Positions 23,699 through 35,012 of a stretch of 64,000 nucleotides of DNA are shown here, one piece after another. The notes under the pieces are model-generated. The model did not search any database. It saw only the letters and a list, made by a program, of their open reading frames with translations, and was not told where the DNA came from. This DNA comes from Panax quinquefolius. Taxonomy: Eukaryota > Streptophyta > Magnoliopsida > Apiales > Araliaceae. The DNA lies in the NCBI GenBank assembly GCA_020205615.1, contig JAINUW010000268.1, positions 1-64,000 on the forward strand. Reading direction: 5' to 3'. A program made the translations under genes and the position numbers. Positions within the stretch are counted from its first letter, which is position 1. Every line of letters starts with the position of its first letter.

Positions 23699-25586
23699 TG
23701 AAAGTAGTATGCACACAAGCCAATCATGTTTGATGATAAAGCATATACTTTGTAACAATCTTATTCATTTATTAATAAAAAGTATTAATTTATTAAAGGC
23801 TTTTAATTATCTACATGATCTTTGTTTTATAATATGTGATAAACCCATAGTTTTAAGCAATGCTTTTAGAATAATGATGATGATCATTCTAATGAGATCT
23901 AAATTCTTAGAAAGCTTAAAACTAAAATAGTTCCCAATCATTGGATTACTAAATTGGGGATTAGTGAATCCGGATAGATTGGTACATACGTTGCTTGCTC
24001 ATTGGATGAGGATGATTGATCTCATGATCATTTGTGTGGAGACACTAAAGCAAGTATGTAGGTGCTTATTAGAGAATAAGTTCATTGAGCGTGGCTCGCT
24101 AAGGAATACCTAATGGAGTTTTATTTATGCTGTCAATAGGAATTTCGTAGTGATAGTAAGACAAGTGATCCTTGGACTTGAGATCATCATAATATCTTGT
24201 GTATGATGAGTTATACTTTGACTTATTCCTTAAGACCCTTAGGGTATATCAAAGGGTATGCTTGGGTATAATAAGTTGTACATGGAGATAATGTATGATC
24301 AATAAAGAATCTACCACTTCTAATAAAAGAAGAGAATGTCCTATGTGATTCGATAAATGACAACCCAAAGAGTCCTTCGGGTTGGCGCGTAATGAAATTA
24401 GAAAGGAGTTTCTAATTTGCATTATTTGGAGTTGTGCATTTAAGAATCGAAATATATATAATTAAATAAAATAAGACTTGACAAGTAATTCCATGTCTTA
24501 TATTTAATTGGGACATTGTATGGTGGAAGGATTGAATTGTCACGGTAACTATTTACTCAAAGGTTCTTTTATGATTAATGTTGAAATCTATATTATCCGG
24601 AAAGTCGTTGATCGCTTGGGGAGGCTTATCCTATTGTAGAATAAATATTATTTATTTAAATAAATTAATTGTTTAATTTATTTATTTAAATAAGATTAGA
24701 ATTGTTCTAATTGATTTATTCACAAATAGGTTTAATATGGAGAACCTAAAGGGTCACACCATAAAAGGAAGAATAATTATTTAAGAAGTTAATGGCATAA
24801 TCGTAATAATATATGTTTAGTATATTTAATTTAATCTATGGTGATAGAATAAATTAAATAGCTTAATATTTATTATTTAATATTTTAGAAATATTAAATA
24901 TAAATTAATAAGAGGAGTCTTATTAATATTATTACAATTATTATTATTTTAATTTCTAAAAGAGTTTAGGAATTAATTTAATATAAGTACTCTCATTTAT
25001 TCCTAATTGAATTAGGAAGGAAAATTAATTAAAGGAGTTTAATTAATTATCCCTAATAAGATTAGGGAGCTTAATTAATTAAAAGAATTTAATTAATTAA
25101 ATAAAACCCAATTCCTTAATTGTTAAGGTGGGTTGCCCACATCTATTAATAAGAGGAGTCTTATTATGGGTGTAATGGGTTGTTGACTTTTTTCAACATA
25201 CGACATAATTCCAATTGTTGGGAGAGTACACCTTTTCTATAGAGATAGAAAAACTAGGGTTTAACCAACCACCCTTCTTCTTGAATTTTCTTCTTCCTTG
25301 GTGGATCACCTCTAGAGGCCAAACATATGGGTGGCTAACGTTGATCAAAGGAAGGAACCAAACCCGGTGGATTCAAGTTGAACGCGAAAGGATTTGGAGG
25401 TGAACTTGTACCTGAGGAAGCTCGATCTTCAAGGGTATGATTTTATTCTTTATCTTTTCGTTTAATTAATAATTATGCATAAAGGGTGATCCGGGTATAT
25501 GGTTTGTAAATTTTTTAAACTCTGATTTTACACGTTTCCGCTATTTTTGCAATTTGATTGCGCACATGAATATTACAAACCTAACA
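23699..25586 (+). repeat. 3' LTR of copia B, complete
   Basis: 1,888 bp, starting TGAAAGTAGTATGC after AGTGGGAGAT and ending ATTACAAACCTAACA. It is the reference for the partial LTRs at 1-1847, 7137-7260 and 7990-9182. Within it lie many short palindromic AT stretches (for example 24640-24720 and 24840-24960). The ORF at 25215-25403 is LTR sequence. Confidence 0.87.
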
Positions 25587-25601
25587 CATATCTCATCCAA
25601 C

Positions 25602-25685
25602 CTTGCTAGAATTTGTGATAGAGACACATATAGGACGTTAAGGTCTGATCTCATGGAACATCTGTTGAAAATGTTCGGTGATTGA
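25602..25685 (+). pseudogene. C-terminal end of a PIF/Harbinger transposase
   Basis: The frame reads LARICDRDTYRTLRSDLMEH followed by LLKMFGD and a stop. This matches the usual end of plant PIF/Harbinger DDE transposases (a 'DRDTHRALRxDLxEHLW'-type ending, recalled from the family). Everything upstream was cut off by copia B, which ends 15 bp before. It points toward ORF1 on the opposite strand, and two convergent ORFs is a known Harbinger arrangement. The 28 codons alone make the call moderate, but the neighbouring ORF1 supports it. Confidence 0.6.
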
Positions 25686-25800
25686 ACCATTTATTATTAA
25701 AAAATAAAAAAACTTACTACATCACATAATAAAAAAACTTACTACATCATTATTAAAAATATTAAAAATAAATAAACTAACTACATCACATAATATTAAA
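25686..25800. repeat. Spacer with AACTTACTACATCACATAATA repeats
   Basis: AT-rich spacer between the two convergent Harbinger remnants. The motif ACTTACTACATCACATAATA, or a close variant, occurs three times. Confidence 0.5.
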
Positions 25801-26069
25801 TTAAACTCCACTGCCACTGGAGTGGTCTTCAACACCTCCTTGCATGCGCGCCCATATTTCTTTTTGTTGTGCAATTAACCAAGCTTCTTCATTAGTAGGA
25901 AGCGAATTTGGATCTGTCATCATAAGCTCTTTATCCATCTTCTTTTGTTCTTGCTTATATTTTACTTCAATTCTCATTCCTCTTGATCAAATTTAGCTTC
26001 TCGCCTTAGTCTTTCTTGATCTTGTTTTATTTGAAACCTCCGCTCATCTCGTTCACGTGCCATAATGAT
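25801..26069 (-). pseudogene. Harbinger ORF1, C-terminal half (split by the hAT insertion)
   Basis: On the minus strand it reads MARERDERRFQIKQDQERLR, then after one frame change MDKELMMTDPNSLPTNEEAW and a tail ending GSGSGV-stop. This is the charged 'NAM-associated' C-terminal domain found in plant proteins often mis-named glutathione S-transferase T3-like, which belong to PIF/Harbinger ORF1. It continues the N-terminal half at 35013-35836: across the hAT target duplication the reading frame KKII-MARERDE is restored exactly. One small frameshift near 25985 is present. Confidence 0.75.
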
Positions 26070-26282
26070 TATGACTAAACAAAAAATGGATATAACCGAA
26101 AAATCAAACTGAACCGAACCGAAAAATTTTAACCGAAATTTCATGATAATTCTGGTATTTTCTGAAATTCGGTCATATCCGAATTTTTATCCAGTTTTTG
26201 GGTTTAGGATTGGGTTTGTATTTTGTGTTATTCGGTTAAGTTGAATAATCAAATAAGAAATAAAAAAACCCAAATCCTCAAA

Positions 26283-26390
26283 TCTTTCCTCTCTCGTCTC
26301 TCACTATCGGATGTCTGATCTCTCACTTTCAGTCTCATATCTCTCACTATCTATCATATCTCTCACTTTCGGTCTCTCTCTTATCGCTCA
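26283..26390. repeat. Pyrimidine-rich ATCTCTCACTTTC repeats in the hAT
   Basis: Short imperfect tandem copies of ATATCTCTCACTTTCGGTCT that continue at 29609-29655 on the other side of solo LTR F, which is inserted into them. Confidence 0.55.
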
Positions 26391-29300
26391 TGTGACACCC
26401 CAAATTTGGGTACTTCATTCCCACAAGATTTGGTGTTCACCGTCTAAACATTCATTTCTAACTACCCAAACATAATAAAATTTAAACAATAAATATTCCC
26501 ATTAAAGGGTTTCATCAATAAATCCAATAAAATCTCCCAGGTTATCTAACCTTTAAAACAAACATCAAGTGCAGAAATTAAATGATACATCACAATATTT
26601 GAAATAAAGTCTGACATCAAGAAAGTCAATAAATTTTACAAGTCTTCAACACTTGTTCAATTTTCCTTTACCTTTGCTAGTGGTAGGTTCATCGACCTTC
26701 TAAACTTTAGCTGCAAGGATTATATATGCAAGAGTGAGCAAAACAAATGCTCACTTGAAATGACAATGAATAATAACATCACATCAACTGCCAATGAATA
26801 TGTTCAATAGAGCTAAATAATATTCTCTTTCAATAATAATTAAGAACTAAAAACAGAATTTGAAATGTATCTGAGGGTGACAAGACCACGAACTATGTCC
26901 ACGGTTATACGTATTCTTTCAACTTAAACCTAAACCGTCCTAAGATTGTAGGGACTTCTCGTACTTAGGGGGATCAGCCCTTCGTACCATGTATTGTGCA
27001 CAAACATCTAAACGCTTACGCGTAATAAATCCCCTATAATAGGGTTGTTATTCTCAGTTTTAGAATACAAGTCCGCACCAAAGTAAGTTTGGTTTGGATA
27101 AGCTTCAAGGGTAATTTAGAGTTCAATGAACATCAACTAAGGATTAGTTGAATCAAAACTTAATAATGTTTCAAGGGTTTGATAACAACATGTTATGGAA
27201 TAGTTATGAACTACAATTGAATAAACATAATGCATCAAAGTCATGCTTTATGAATGAATTTAAAAGCATTGAAAGGTATACTAAACCTTGCTTGAACAAT
27301 AACAATAAGCTAAGGTTACAGACTCTTTTAATAATAACAGAGTTAGAAACTTTGTTCATTGTAAGAGTAGGTTTAGGAATAAAAACTTGTTAAATAAAAT
27401 TGCAACTTGAATAATCGTAATTGACTTAAGGTAATGAACTTGCTTAACAATAATAAACAAGATAGGATAAGAATCTTGTTCTACATAATGAAATAAAGTT
27501 TAGGGAACTCGCTTAATAATGGTCATGATACGATAAATACTTGCTTGACAATAAAAGGTAAATAGAGTTATGAAACTTGCATTTATTATAAAAGAATGAA
27601 GTTAGAAAGCTTGATCAATTGTAAAGGTAACTCAAACAGATATTAGAGTTCAGAAACTTGCCTCATGCGTAAGCTATTAAATTACAACTCATAATCACCT
27701 ACACATATCATATGTAGTACAACATCTATTAGTTATACTAACATCAACTTTATAAGTTCCACCCACCATCTTAGTTAAATTATACCCTTTAATTTAAGGT
27801 CTAACCATATTGACCAATCACATAACACAATCACATACACGAATCTGAAAACTCCCTAACATATAACGTAAGTTATAGTATTCAATACTCATCTCTAACT
27901 CTTACAAACATTGAGTTTAAATCGTTATAACTCATTAACTAATAACTTAAAAATCTTTATACTTAGTATTAAAATATATCTACAAGCTTATTACATCATA
28001 TCACATAATTAAATTCTTTTTTATGTTCATGAGACCGAGTTATAGTTGTATGTCATGGACTAAACTTAAAAAAAATAGTTTTCAATGGGGGTTGGTAGCC
28101 ACCCCAACTTAAACTTTTGCACTTACTGGCGGGGCATTGGTGCGAAATCCTAGGTTCTGCAGTTTGCGGTACACATAGTAGAAAGTCAATTTGGCCTACA
28201 AGCTACTTTATAACAACCAAGTTTTCACACACATAAATTACATAAACTTTATAGAAACATAAATTAATGTTTCTAACCATAAAAACAGTATAAACAACAA
28301 ATTTAAAGACTCAAATTTCATTGTTCCTGCTAATACTTCACTTTTAGACATTTTTAGCGAAATAATTCACTGTAACTTCGTTTTTCAACCAAAACAGTTA
28401 GTTTAAATTGCTTTGTTTTTGTTTCTTCATGTATTTTCACAATTAATAGTCAATTTATACTTTATACTATGAATTGAATATTAATTTTGCCTCTAAAACA
28501 AGCCATATTCATATATACTTCACTGTAATATAATTTTCTCCATATATATCATATTTACATGGATTAAACTACTCTAAACCACATACGAATTATATAAGAA
28601 CAATATATGTTTACTAATTAACATATTTGAGCCATAACTAACAATGATCATAGAATTCTAACTATAGAGAAATAAAAACAAGTTTTTTAATGAAGAACAA
28701 TAAGAAAACAAAACTAATACTTTAAAAATTGAATTGCTACCTTCAAGTTTTTGTTTAGCCAACAAAGATGAGAGAAACCTTCTTGTTTCTCAAATTCAGA
28801 GATAATTTTTCTTCTTCCTTCTCTCTTTTCTCTCTATTTTTCTCTCTTCTCTTCTCTGTTCTCTTCCTATATTAGTTATATGTAACTTAACCAAAATATA
28901 ACTGATAAAATATAGACGTATAATAAAATGCGTATTAATATATATTCATAATTGATGTTAATTTTTTTTAAATTCAAAAGCCATAAGGCTTTGTTTGGCA
29001 AAAGCAATTAAAATAATGACTTAAAATCCTTATGCCTTGTTTGGTAAAATCCATTTAAATTAAAGACTCAACATTCATTAAACATTGTTTGGCAAAACTA
29101 AATTAAACTCTTTTAATTTATTTTTATAACTTATTTATAATATGATTTATTGTCCCACTTTATTTAAATTCCATATTCACATTTAATAAAAAAATAACTT
29201 ATTAAACCAATTTGTCACATAATCCAATACAACAAAATTATAATTTTCATTATAATTTTAATTTAATAAATTAACACATCACTTTAATTACTAAATCAAA

Positions 29301-29608
29301 TTAAAACAACATTATAACAATTCATTTAATACTTATCAACTCTCTAATTTATTTATTAAATTAGATTAGAATATTATCTCATAATAATTAATTCATCACT
29401 CTTTTATTTTCTTAACTTCAAAATATCAAATTATCAATTATCACTTAATTAACAAATTAAGCTAATTCCCTCAACTCATAAATTATTTATTTAATTAATA
29501 AATAATTAAATTAAACAAATATTTATTCAATAATAAACACATCAATTGAAATATTTATTTAATCCAATAAATATTTGAAATTTACAATTAAAATTCTGGA
29601 TTGTTACA
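26391..29608 (-). mobile_element. Solo LTR F, gypsy-type, minus strand
   Basis: 3,218 bp bounded by TGTGACACCCC (26391) and GGATTGTTACA (29608), so on the minus strand it starts TGTAACAATCC and ends GGGGTGTCACA, the same end type as the other gypsy LTRs here. The flanks GCTCA and TCTCA differ by one base and may be the 5-bp duplication. No coding region and no second LTR are present, so it is a solo LTR left by recombination. On the minus strand a splice-donor-like GAAG|GTAGC (GT at 28740) and an acceptor-like pyrimidine tract ending TTGCAG (26711) enclose about 2.0 kb. The ORF at 27148-27393 is chance. Confidence 0.72.
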
Positions 29609-30568
29609 TCTCATCTCTCACTTTCAATTTCCCTAATCTATCATCTCTCACTCTCGTCTCAGCCTTAGAGGGGGTGTATTCAATTAAGATTTTAAAAGAT
29701 TTTTTTTAAGTTACAAACTTTTGTAGAATTTTTGGATTTTAATGACTTTTAAAGACTTTAAAGACTTTTTTAAAATGACTTTTATAGACTCCATGAAATA
29801 AATAACAGACTTTTATAAACTTTTTATCAAGATTGTGATAGACTTTTGTATACTTCTAATATATAAAATTGAAAGATTATTATATTTAAGATTAAAATTT
29901 TGCTACACAGTTAAATTATTTATTATATTTTTTTAGTGCATATATTATAAATAATAATCCATTGCTTATGATAACAACTTTCAAAAAATATATTATACAA
30001 AAATTTCAAGTTTTGACAATATTATTTTATCTAAGCATTAGAATACATATATATTATAATATATTTATTATATGGCTTCTGATCATTCAATTATTGGCTC
30101 CATGATTTCATTTTTTTCCTTCGTAGAAAACGAAATCCACACTCTTGTGTGAGCGTGTGATTCAATACCATATTGATTGCTTTACTACTATATATATATA
30201 TATATATAATCCTTCCTTTTACCAAATCATGCAATGTAATTAATAATAAGACAAAAGCTTTAAATATATATACATACATAATCTTCACAATTGATCTGAG
30301 AGTTTCATGGTTTTATCTCACCTTTATTAAACAAATTTCTTTCGTCTTTGTATTGGAAGCTTTAGAACTGTCGCTTTCTCCCTTACCAATTTACTGTGCC
30401 TTTTTTCTCTTTCCTCGATTACACGTACCGCGAGACAAATTAGGTATTTAGTTATTTGTTTACTTATTAATATATCTTGTTAATTCTCTTAATTATAATA
30501 TAATTTAATTTTATCCACATATAAATTAAATCCAATTAGTTTTAAGGCTCAAATTTTACCAAAAGAAT

Positions 30569-30880
30569 TTAGGGTTCTTTACAGAAATATACAATAATTA
30601 GAAAGTAATTACACCATTAAGTGCATCAATAAAATAATTACAAAAAGAGTATAATTAGGACCCATATTATAAAAATAGTACAATTCACATTAATAAAAAA
30701 ACCTAAAATCAAGGAGAAATAACTACCATAATTAATAATTCAAATTCAAATATTTGGGATTTAACAACAAAAACAAATTTAAATTCAAAATAATAATTCA
30801 AATTCAAATATTCAAATTCAAATCTTCATCTCCCTCACATACATTTTGAAATAATAGTTAACAAAAAAATAAATAAAATA
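30569..30880 (+). repeat. Left arm of a 310-bp inverted repeat
   Basis: It starts GGGTTCTTTACAGAAATATA and is the inverse of 32232-32545, differing by few bases. Inner parts are ATTCAAATTCAAATATTTG-rich. Long arms with a GGG terminus resemble the terminal inverted repeats of Mutator-like elements, but no 9-bp duplication was found at 30569/32545. A related end occurs at 63669. Confidence 0.6.
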
Positions 30881-31963
30881 TCTGTACATGTAAATTGGAC
30901 TCTTTTTCAGTTTTTACTTTTTTAGTTCTCTCTTCTTGCCGGCTTCTCTTCCGCTACTCCGCCGCTACACCGTCACGAATCTCCGTTGTCCAAAACGCCA
31001 ATGAGAAGAAGAAGATTCGCCCTACAAAAAGTTTTTAAAAAAATAGATGTATCTTTTACTGTTCTGAAATTTTTTTTATAACTATTTTGTTACTCATAAA
31101 TACTAAAATGGTTACCTTTGTATGAATAGTTGGCTACTAACTGCATCACATTCAAACGAAATTGGTAACTTAATAAAATTGAATTAGTTACCTTGGTCTG
31201 AAGGTTTGGCTACCAACTGCACTATGAAAAAACTACAAGTGTGGATGTGAATTAGTTACCTTGGTATAAAGGTTTTGTTACCTTGGTATGAAGATTTGCT
31301 TACCTTAATCTGAAGGTTTGGTTACCAACTGCACTAAGAAAAAATTTAAAATGTGGAGGTTGATTGGTTACTTTGATATGACAGTTTGGTTACCTTGGTA
31401 TGAAAGTTTGGTTACCATCAACTATACATATATAAAAACAAGATCTAATAAATTGAGGTATAAGGATCCAAACATTCAACAAAATAGATCACAATAAGTT
31501 ATATATCAAAACTGATGAACATCTAACAAAATAGGAGTAAACAGTGTTTAATATTTTGAATTACCACCAAGCACCACATGAATGCTTCAGGTGTGACAAC
31601 ACCTTCTGGAGCATAATCAATTGCCCAAACATAAACCTCGGTCAATGGGACTATGTTTCAAGTCACTAATAAATAGCCTATTTCGCATATCTTTATAAGT
31701 AAGAACTTCCATGCGAGTGTTTCCTAAGAAACGTTCTTAGATTTAACAAACTTAAGAAGAAACTGATGAACAGCATAAAAATGGAAATAGTTGGTTAATT
31801 TTCTTTATTAAATAATAAAATAAATTAAAATAGAAAAGAAGAGGAAGAAAAAGTACAAAATAAAGAAGAAGGAGAAATACCTGTAGGGTTGCTTCGGAAA
31901 AGAGAGGGCAAATGCATGTACGTTTCTCTTGTCATTCTTTCTTCTCTTGCAGTAGACTCGACT

Positions 31964-32017
<54 letters not shown>

Positions 32018-32231
32018 CGTTGAATGAAGAAGAAGGGTGATGACTAAGTAATGCAGTTGTTCTAGATGAGGAGAGAGAGAAGAAGCCATGTGGTAACTAA
32101 TCCCTAAATTAAGGAATTCTAATTGCATTAATATTGTAAATAAATATGAAATTGTATTAATTATGTAAATATTTTATGAGTACACTATTATTGTAATTAT
32201 TTTAAAAAATATAATAGAATATGTAATTCAT
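30881..32231. repeat. Block Z, copy 1 (1.35 kb)
   Basis: It lies between the two inverted arms and is repeated directly at 32546-33902 with only scattered changes. Features: a GC-richer start (GCCGGCTTCTCTTCCGCTAC, 30940-30960) followed by ATGAGAAGAAGAAGATTCGC; degenerate GGTTACCTTGGTATGAAGG repeats (31110-31420); a conserved segment that reads coding-like on the minus strand (31575-31656); and a TA microsatellite (31967-32014). Confidence 0.6.
31575..31656 (-). other. Possible captured coding fragment (VYVWAIDYAPEGVV)
   Basis: On the minus strand the uninterrupted frame reads VPLTEVYVWAIDYAPEGVVT followed by PEAFMWCLVV. The composition is protein-like and the segment is conserved in the second block (about 33250-33332). 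I do not recognise the family. It may be a piece of a host or transposon gene; both sides run quickly into stops. Confidence 0.3.
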
Positions 32232-32545
32232 CCTTTATTTATTTATTTGTTAACTATTATTTCAAAATGTATGTGAGGGAGATGAAGATTTGAATTTGAA
32301 TATTTGAATTTGAATTATTATTTTGAATTTAAATTTGTTTTTTTGTTGTTAGATCCCAAATATTTGAATTTGAATTATTAATTATAGCAGTTACTTCTCC
32401 ATGATTTTAGGTTTTCTTATTAATGTGAATTGTTCTATTTTTATAATATGGGTCCTAATTATACTCTTTTTGTAATTATTTTATTGATGCACTAATGGTG
32501 TAATTACTTTCTAATTGTTGTATATTTCTGTAAAGAACCCATAAA
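32232..32545 (-). repeat. Right arm of the 310-bp inverted repeat
   Basis: It ends TATATTTCTGTAAAGAACCC and is the inverse of 30569-30880. Block Z copy 2 starts at the next base. Confidence 0.6.
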
Positions 32546-33632
32546 TAAATAACCGGTACATGTAAATTGGGCTTTGTTTCAGTTTTTACTTTTTTAGTTC
32601 TCTCTTCCCGCCGGCTTCTCTTCCGCTACTCCGCCGCTACACCGCCACGAATCTCCATTGTCCAAAACGCCAATGAGAAGAAGAAGAAGATTCGCCCTAC
32701 AAAAAGTTTTTAAAAAAATAGATGTATCTTTTACTGTTTTGAAATTTTTTTTATAACTATTTTGTTACTCATAAATACTAAAATGGTTACCTTTGTATGA
32801 ATAGTTGGTTACCAACTGCATCACATTCAAACGAAATTGGTAACTTAATAAAATTGAATTGGTTACCTTGGTCTGAAGGTTTGGCTACCAACTGTACTAT
32901 GAAAAACTGCAAGTGTGGATGTGAATTGGTTACCTTAGTATAAAGGTTTGTTACCTTGGTATGAAGATTTACTTACCTTGATCTGAAGGTTTGGTTACCA
33001 ACTGCACTAAGAAAAAATTTAAAGTGTGGAGGTTGATTGGTTACTTTGAAATGACAGTTTGGTTACCTTGGTATGAAAGTTTGGTTACCATCAACTATAC
33101 ATATATAAAAACATGATCTAATAAATTGAGGTATAAGGATCCAAACCTTCAACAAAATAGGTCGCAATAAGTTATATATCAAAACTGATGAACATCTAAC
33201 AAAATAGGAGTAAACAGTGTTTAATATTTTGAATTACCACCAAGCACCACATGAATGCTTCAGGTGTGACAACACCTTCTGGAGCATAATCGATTGCCCA
33301 AACATAAACCTCGGTCAATGGGACAATGTTTCAAGTCACTAATAAATAGCCTATTTCGCATATCTTTATAAGTAAGAACTTTCATGCGAGTGTTTCCTAA
33401 GAAACGTTTTTAGATTTAACAAACTTAAGAAGAAACTGATGAACAACGTAAAAATGAAAATAGTTGGTTAATTTTCTTTATTAAATAATAAAATAAATAA
33501 AAATAGAAAAGAAGAGGAAGAAAAAGTACAAAATAAAGAGGAAGGAGAAATACCTGTAGGGCTGCTTCGGAAAAGAAAGGGCAAATGCATGTACGTATCT
33601 CTTGTCATTCTTTCTTCTCTTGCAGTAGACTC

Positions 33633-33684
<52 letters not shown>

Positions 33685-33902
33685 CGTTGAATGAAGAAGA
33701 AGGGTGATGACTAAGTAATGCAGTTGTTCTAGATGAGGAGAGAGAGAAGAAGCCGTGTGGTAATTAATCCATAAATTAAGGAATTCTAATTGCATTAATA
33801 TTGTAAATAAATATGAAATTGTATTAATTATGTAAATATTTTATGAGTACACTATTATTGTAATTATTTTAAAAAATGTAATAGAATATGTAATTCATCC
33901 AT
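32546..33902. repeat. Block Z, copy 2 (1.36 kb)
   Basis: A direct repeat of 30881-32231, starting at the ACATGTAAATTGG region and ending at the same point, TAGAATATGTAATTCATCC. It is not followed by another inverted arm. It includes the same GGTTACC repeats, the coding-like segment and a TA run (33636-33680). 33903-34060 is AT-rich with nothing recognisable. Confidence 0.6.
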
Positions 33903-35012
33903 TAATTTGTCCTTCACATATTAATACTTATTAGCCCATATAAAATAAATAACTAGTTTGGCCCAATAAAAGACAAAGTCCAATTAAATTATTTAAAATA
34001 TAAATTTAAATGTTATTTAGTTATTTTATTTTATTTCTTTATTATTTTTTTTCTGGGTATTACACCGTGAATTTGTATTTACACCATGAATTTCTGGGTT
34101 CCCTCTTTACTGGCGATCCGAATTTTTACCTTTGTGTTTAATATTTGAAAGTCTTTAGAAATCTTTAGAGATGAGGTCAAACTTTGGATATGGATTGATA
34201 GTTATAATTCTTCTTTTAAAGTCTGTTAAACTCTACCATTTGATAGAAATCTAAAAAATCTATGACTTTTTGAATACCAAAATATTTTTATAGACTTTGT
34301 AAAAATCTTAATTCAATACCACCTAACTTTTAAAGACATTAAAAAAGTTGTAATTGAATACCAGTAAACTTTTATAAACTCTTTAAATGTCTTGATTGAA
34401 TACAACCAAACTTTTAAAATCTTTAAAAGTCTTTAAAAATCTTAATTAATACACCTAGTGCCCTAAGTCCCTAACCCAAAAGTTATGGCTCAATTTTTGG
34501 ATCCATTTACACTAATTACAATCAAAACCCACCCCAAATCGTGAGTCCTAGATCTGGAATTTCCTTGGTAAGTATAAATATAGATCTGGATTTTTTTATT
34601 CATTTGCCATGTTCATTAACTTTATGGGTATCTTTGTATTTAAGAAACAATCATAATTAGTTATAAATTGTTTGTAGATTGTTTCCGAGGTGTAATTGAA
34701 GTTTCCTTGTGGAAAGATTGGATTATTTTGAAAAAAAAATCTAAATTTTGTTCAAATAATTCAGTGTTGCTCTTTGATTTTAAAAATCTGGCCATTTGGG
34801 TATTTCTATGTATCTTTTCTAGTTAATTGTTGAGCTTCATTTCGGTTATTAACCGAATATCCGAATAGTAAGTTTGGTTTATTCGGTAATTTGGTTATCT
34901 ACCAATTCGGTTAAAATTCGGATATTAGAAATGTGTTATTTTCGGTTTTTGGTTTTAACCGAATAAGCTATTCGGTTCGGTTATAACCGAATTGCTCACC
35001 ACTAATAATGAT

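Larger units (their letters stand above)
7990..25586 (+). mobile_element. Ty1/copia element B, interrupted by gypsy 1
   Basis: Parts in order are a 5' LTR lacking its first about 700 bp (7990-9182), a primer-binding site (9183-9197), leader (9198-9656), the gypsy 1 insertion (9657-18656), the rest of the leader (18657-20698), gag-pol (20699-23684), a polypurine tract (AGTGGGAGAT, 23689-23698) and a complete 3' LTR (23699-25586). Without gypsy 1 it would be about 8.6 kb. Its 3' end lies inside a Harbinger transposase remnant. The target duplication cannot be tested because the 5' end is lost. Confidence 0.85.
29669..34457. mobile_element. Terminal-inverted-repeat element inside the hAT
   Basis: The left end GGGTGTATTCAATTAAGATT (29672) and the right end read inward GGTGTATTAATTAAGATTTT (from 34455) are inverted copies, with subterminal AAAGACTTTTAAAGAC-type repeats on both sides (29690-29860; 34150-34440). 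A TAG on each side could be a 3-bp target duplication, which would suit PIF/Harbinger, but this is uncertain. No transposase seen. It was enlarged by the inverted-repeat structure at 30569-33902. The ORF at 30173-30451 has no recognisable content. Confidence 0.55.
26070..35004. mobile_element. hAT-type element inserted in Harbinger ORF1, carrying further insertions
   Basis: It is flanked by a perfect 8-bp duplication ATAATGAT (26062-26069 and 35005-35012), the hAT length. The right end read inward is TAGTGGTGAGCAATTCGG and the left end TATGACTAAACAAAAAATGG, related but diverged. Both ends run into AACCGAACCGAA-rich subterminal sequence (26086-26150, 34845-34990), common in plant hAT elements. 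Its own sequence is only about 0.9 kb (26070-26390, 29609-29668, 34458-35004); the rest is nested. No hAT transposase was seen, so it is non-autonomous. Confidence 0.75.

Noticed and set aside
1..25586. The large inverted symmetry as an organelle or viral inverted repeat
   Set aside because: The arms are two copia elements with LTRs, primer site and pol remnants; no organelle or viral genes are present.
30173..30451. 92-codon ORF on the plus strand
   Set aside because: AT-biased, with no motif, start context or homology I could recognise; inside a TIR element interior.
31110..31420. GGTTACC repeats as a possible array with spacers
   Set aside because: Units are degenerate, spacing is irregular, and the array is duplicated as part of block Z.
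34855..34990. AACCGAA/TTCGGTT-rich stretch as telomere-like repeats
   Set aside because: It is the subterminal part of the hAT element and matches the other end at 26086-26150.
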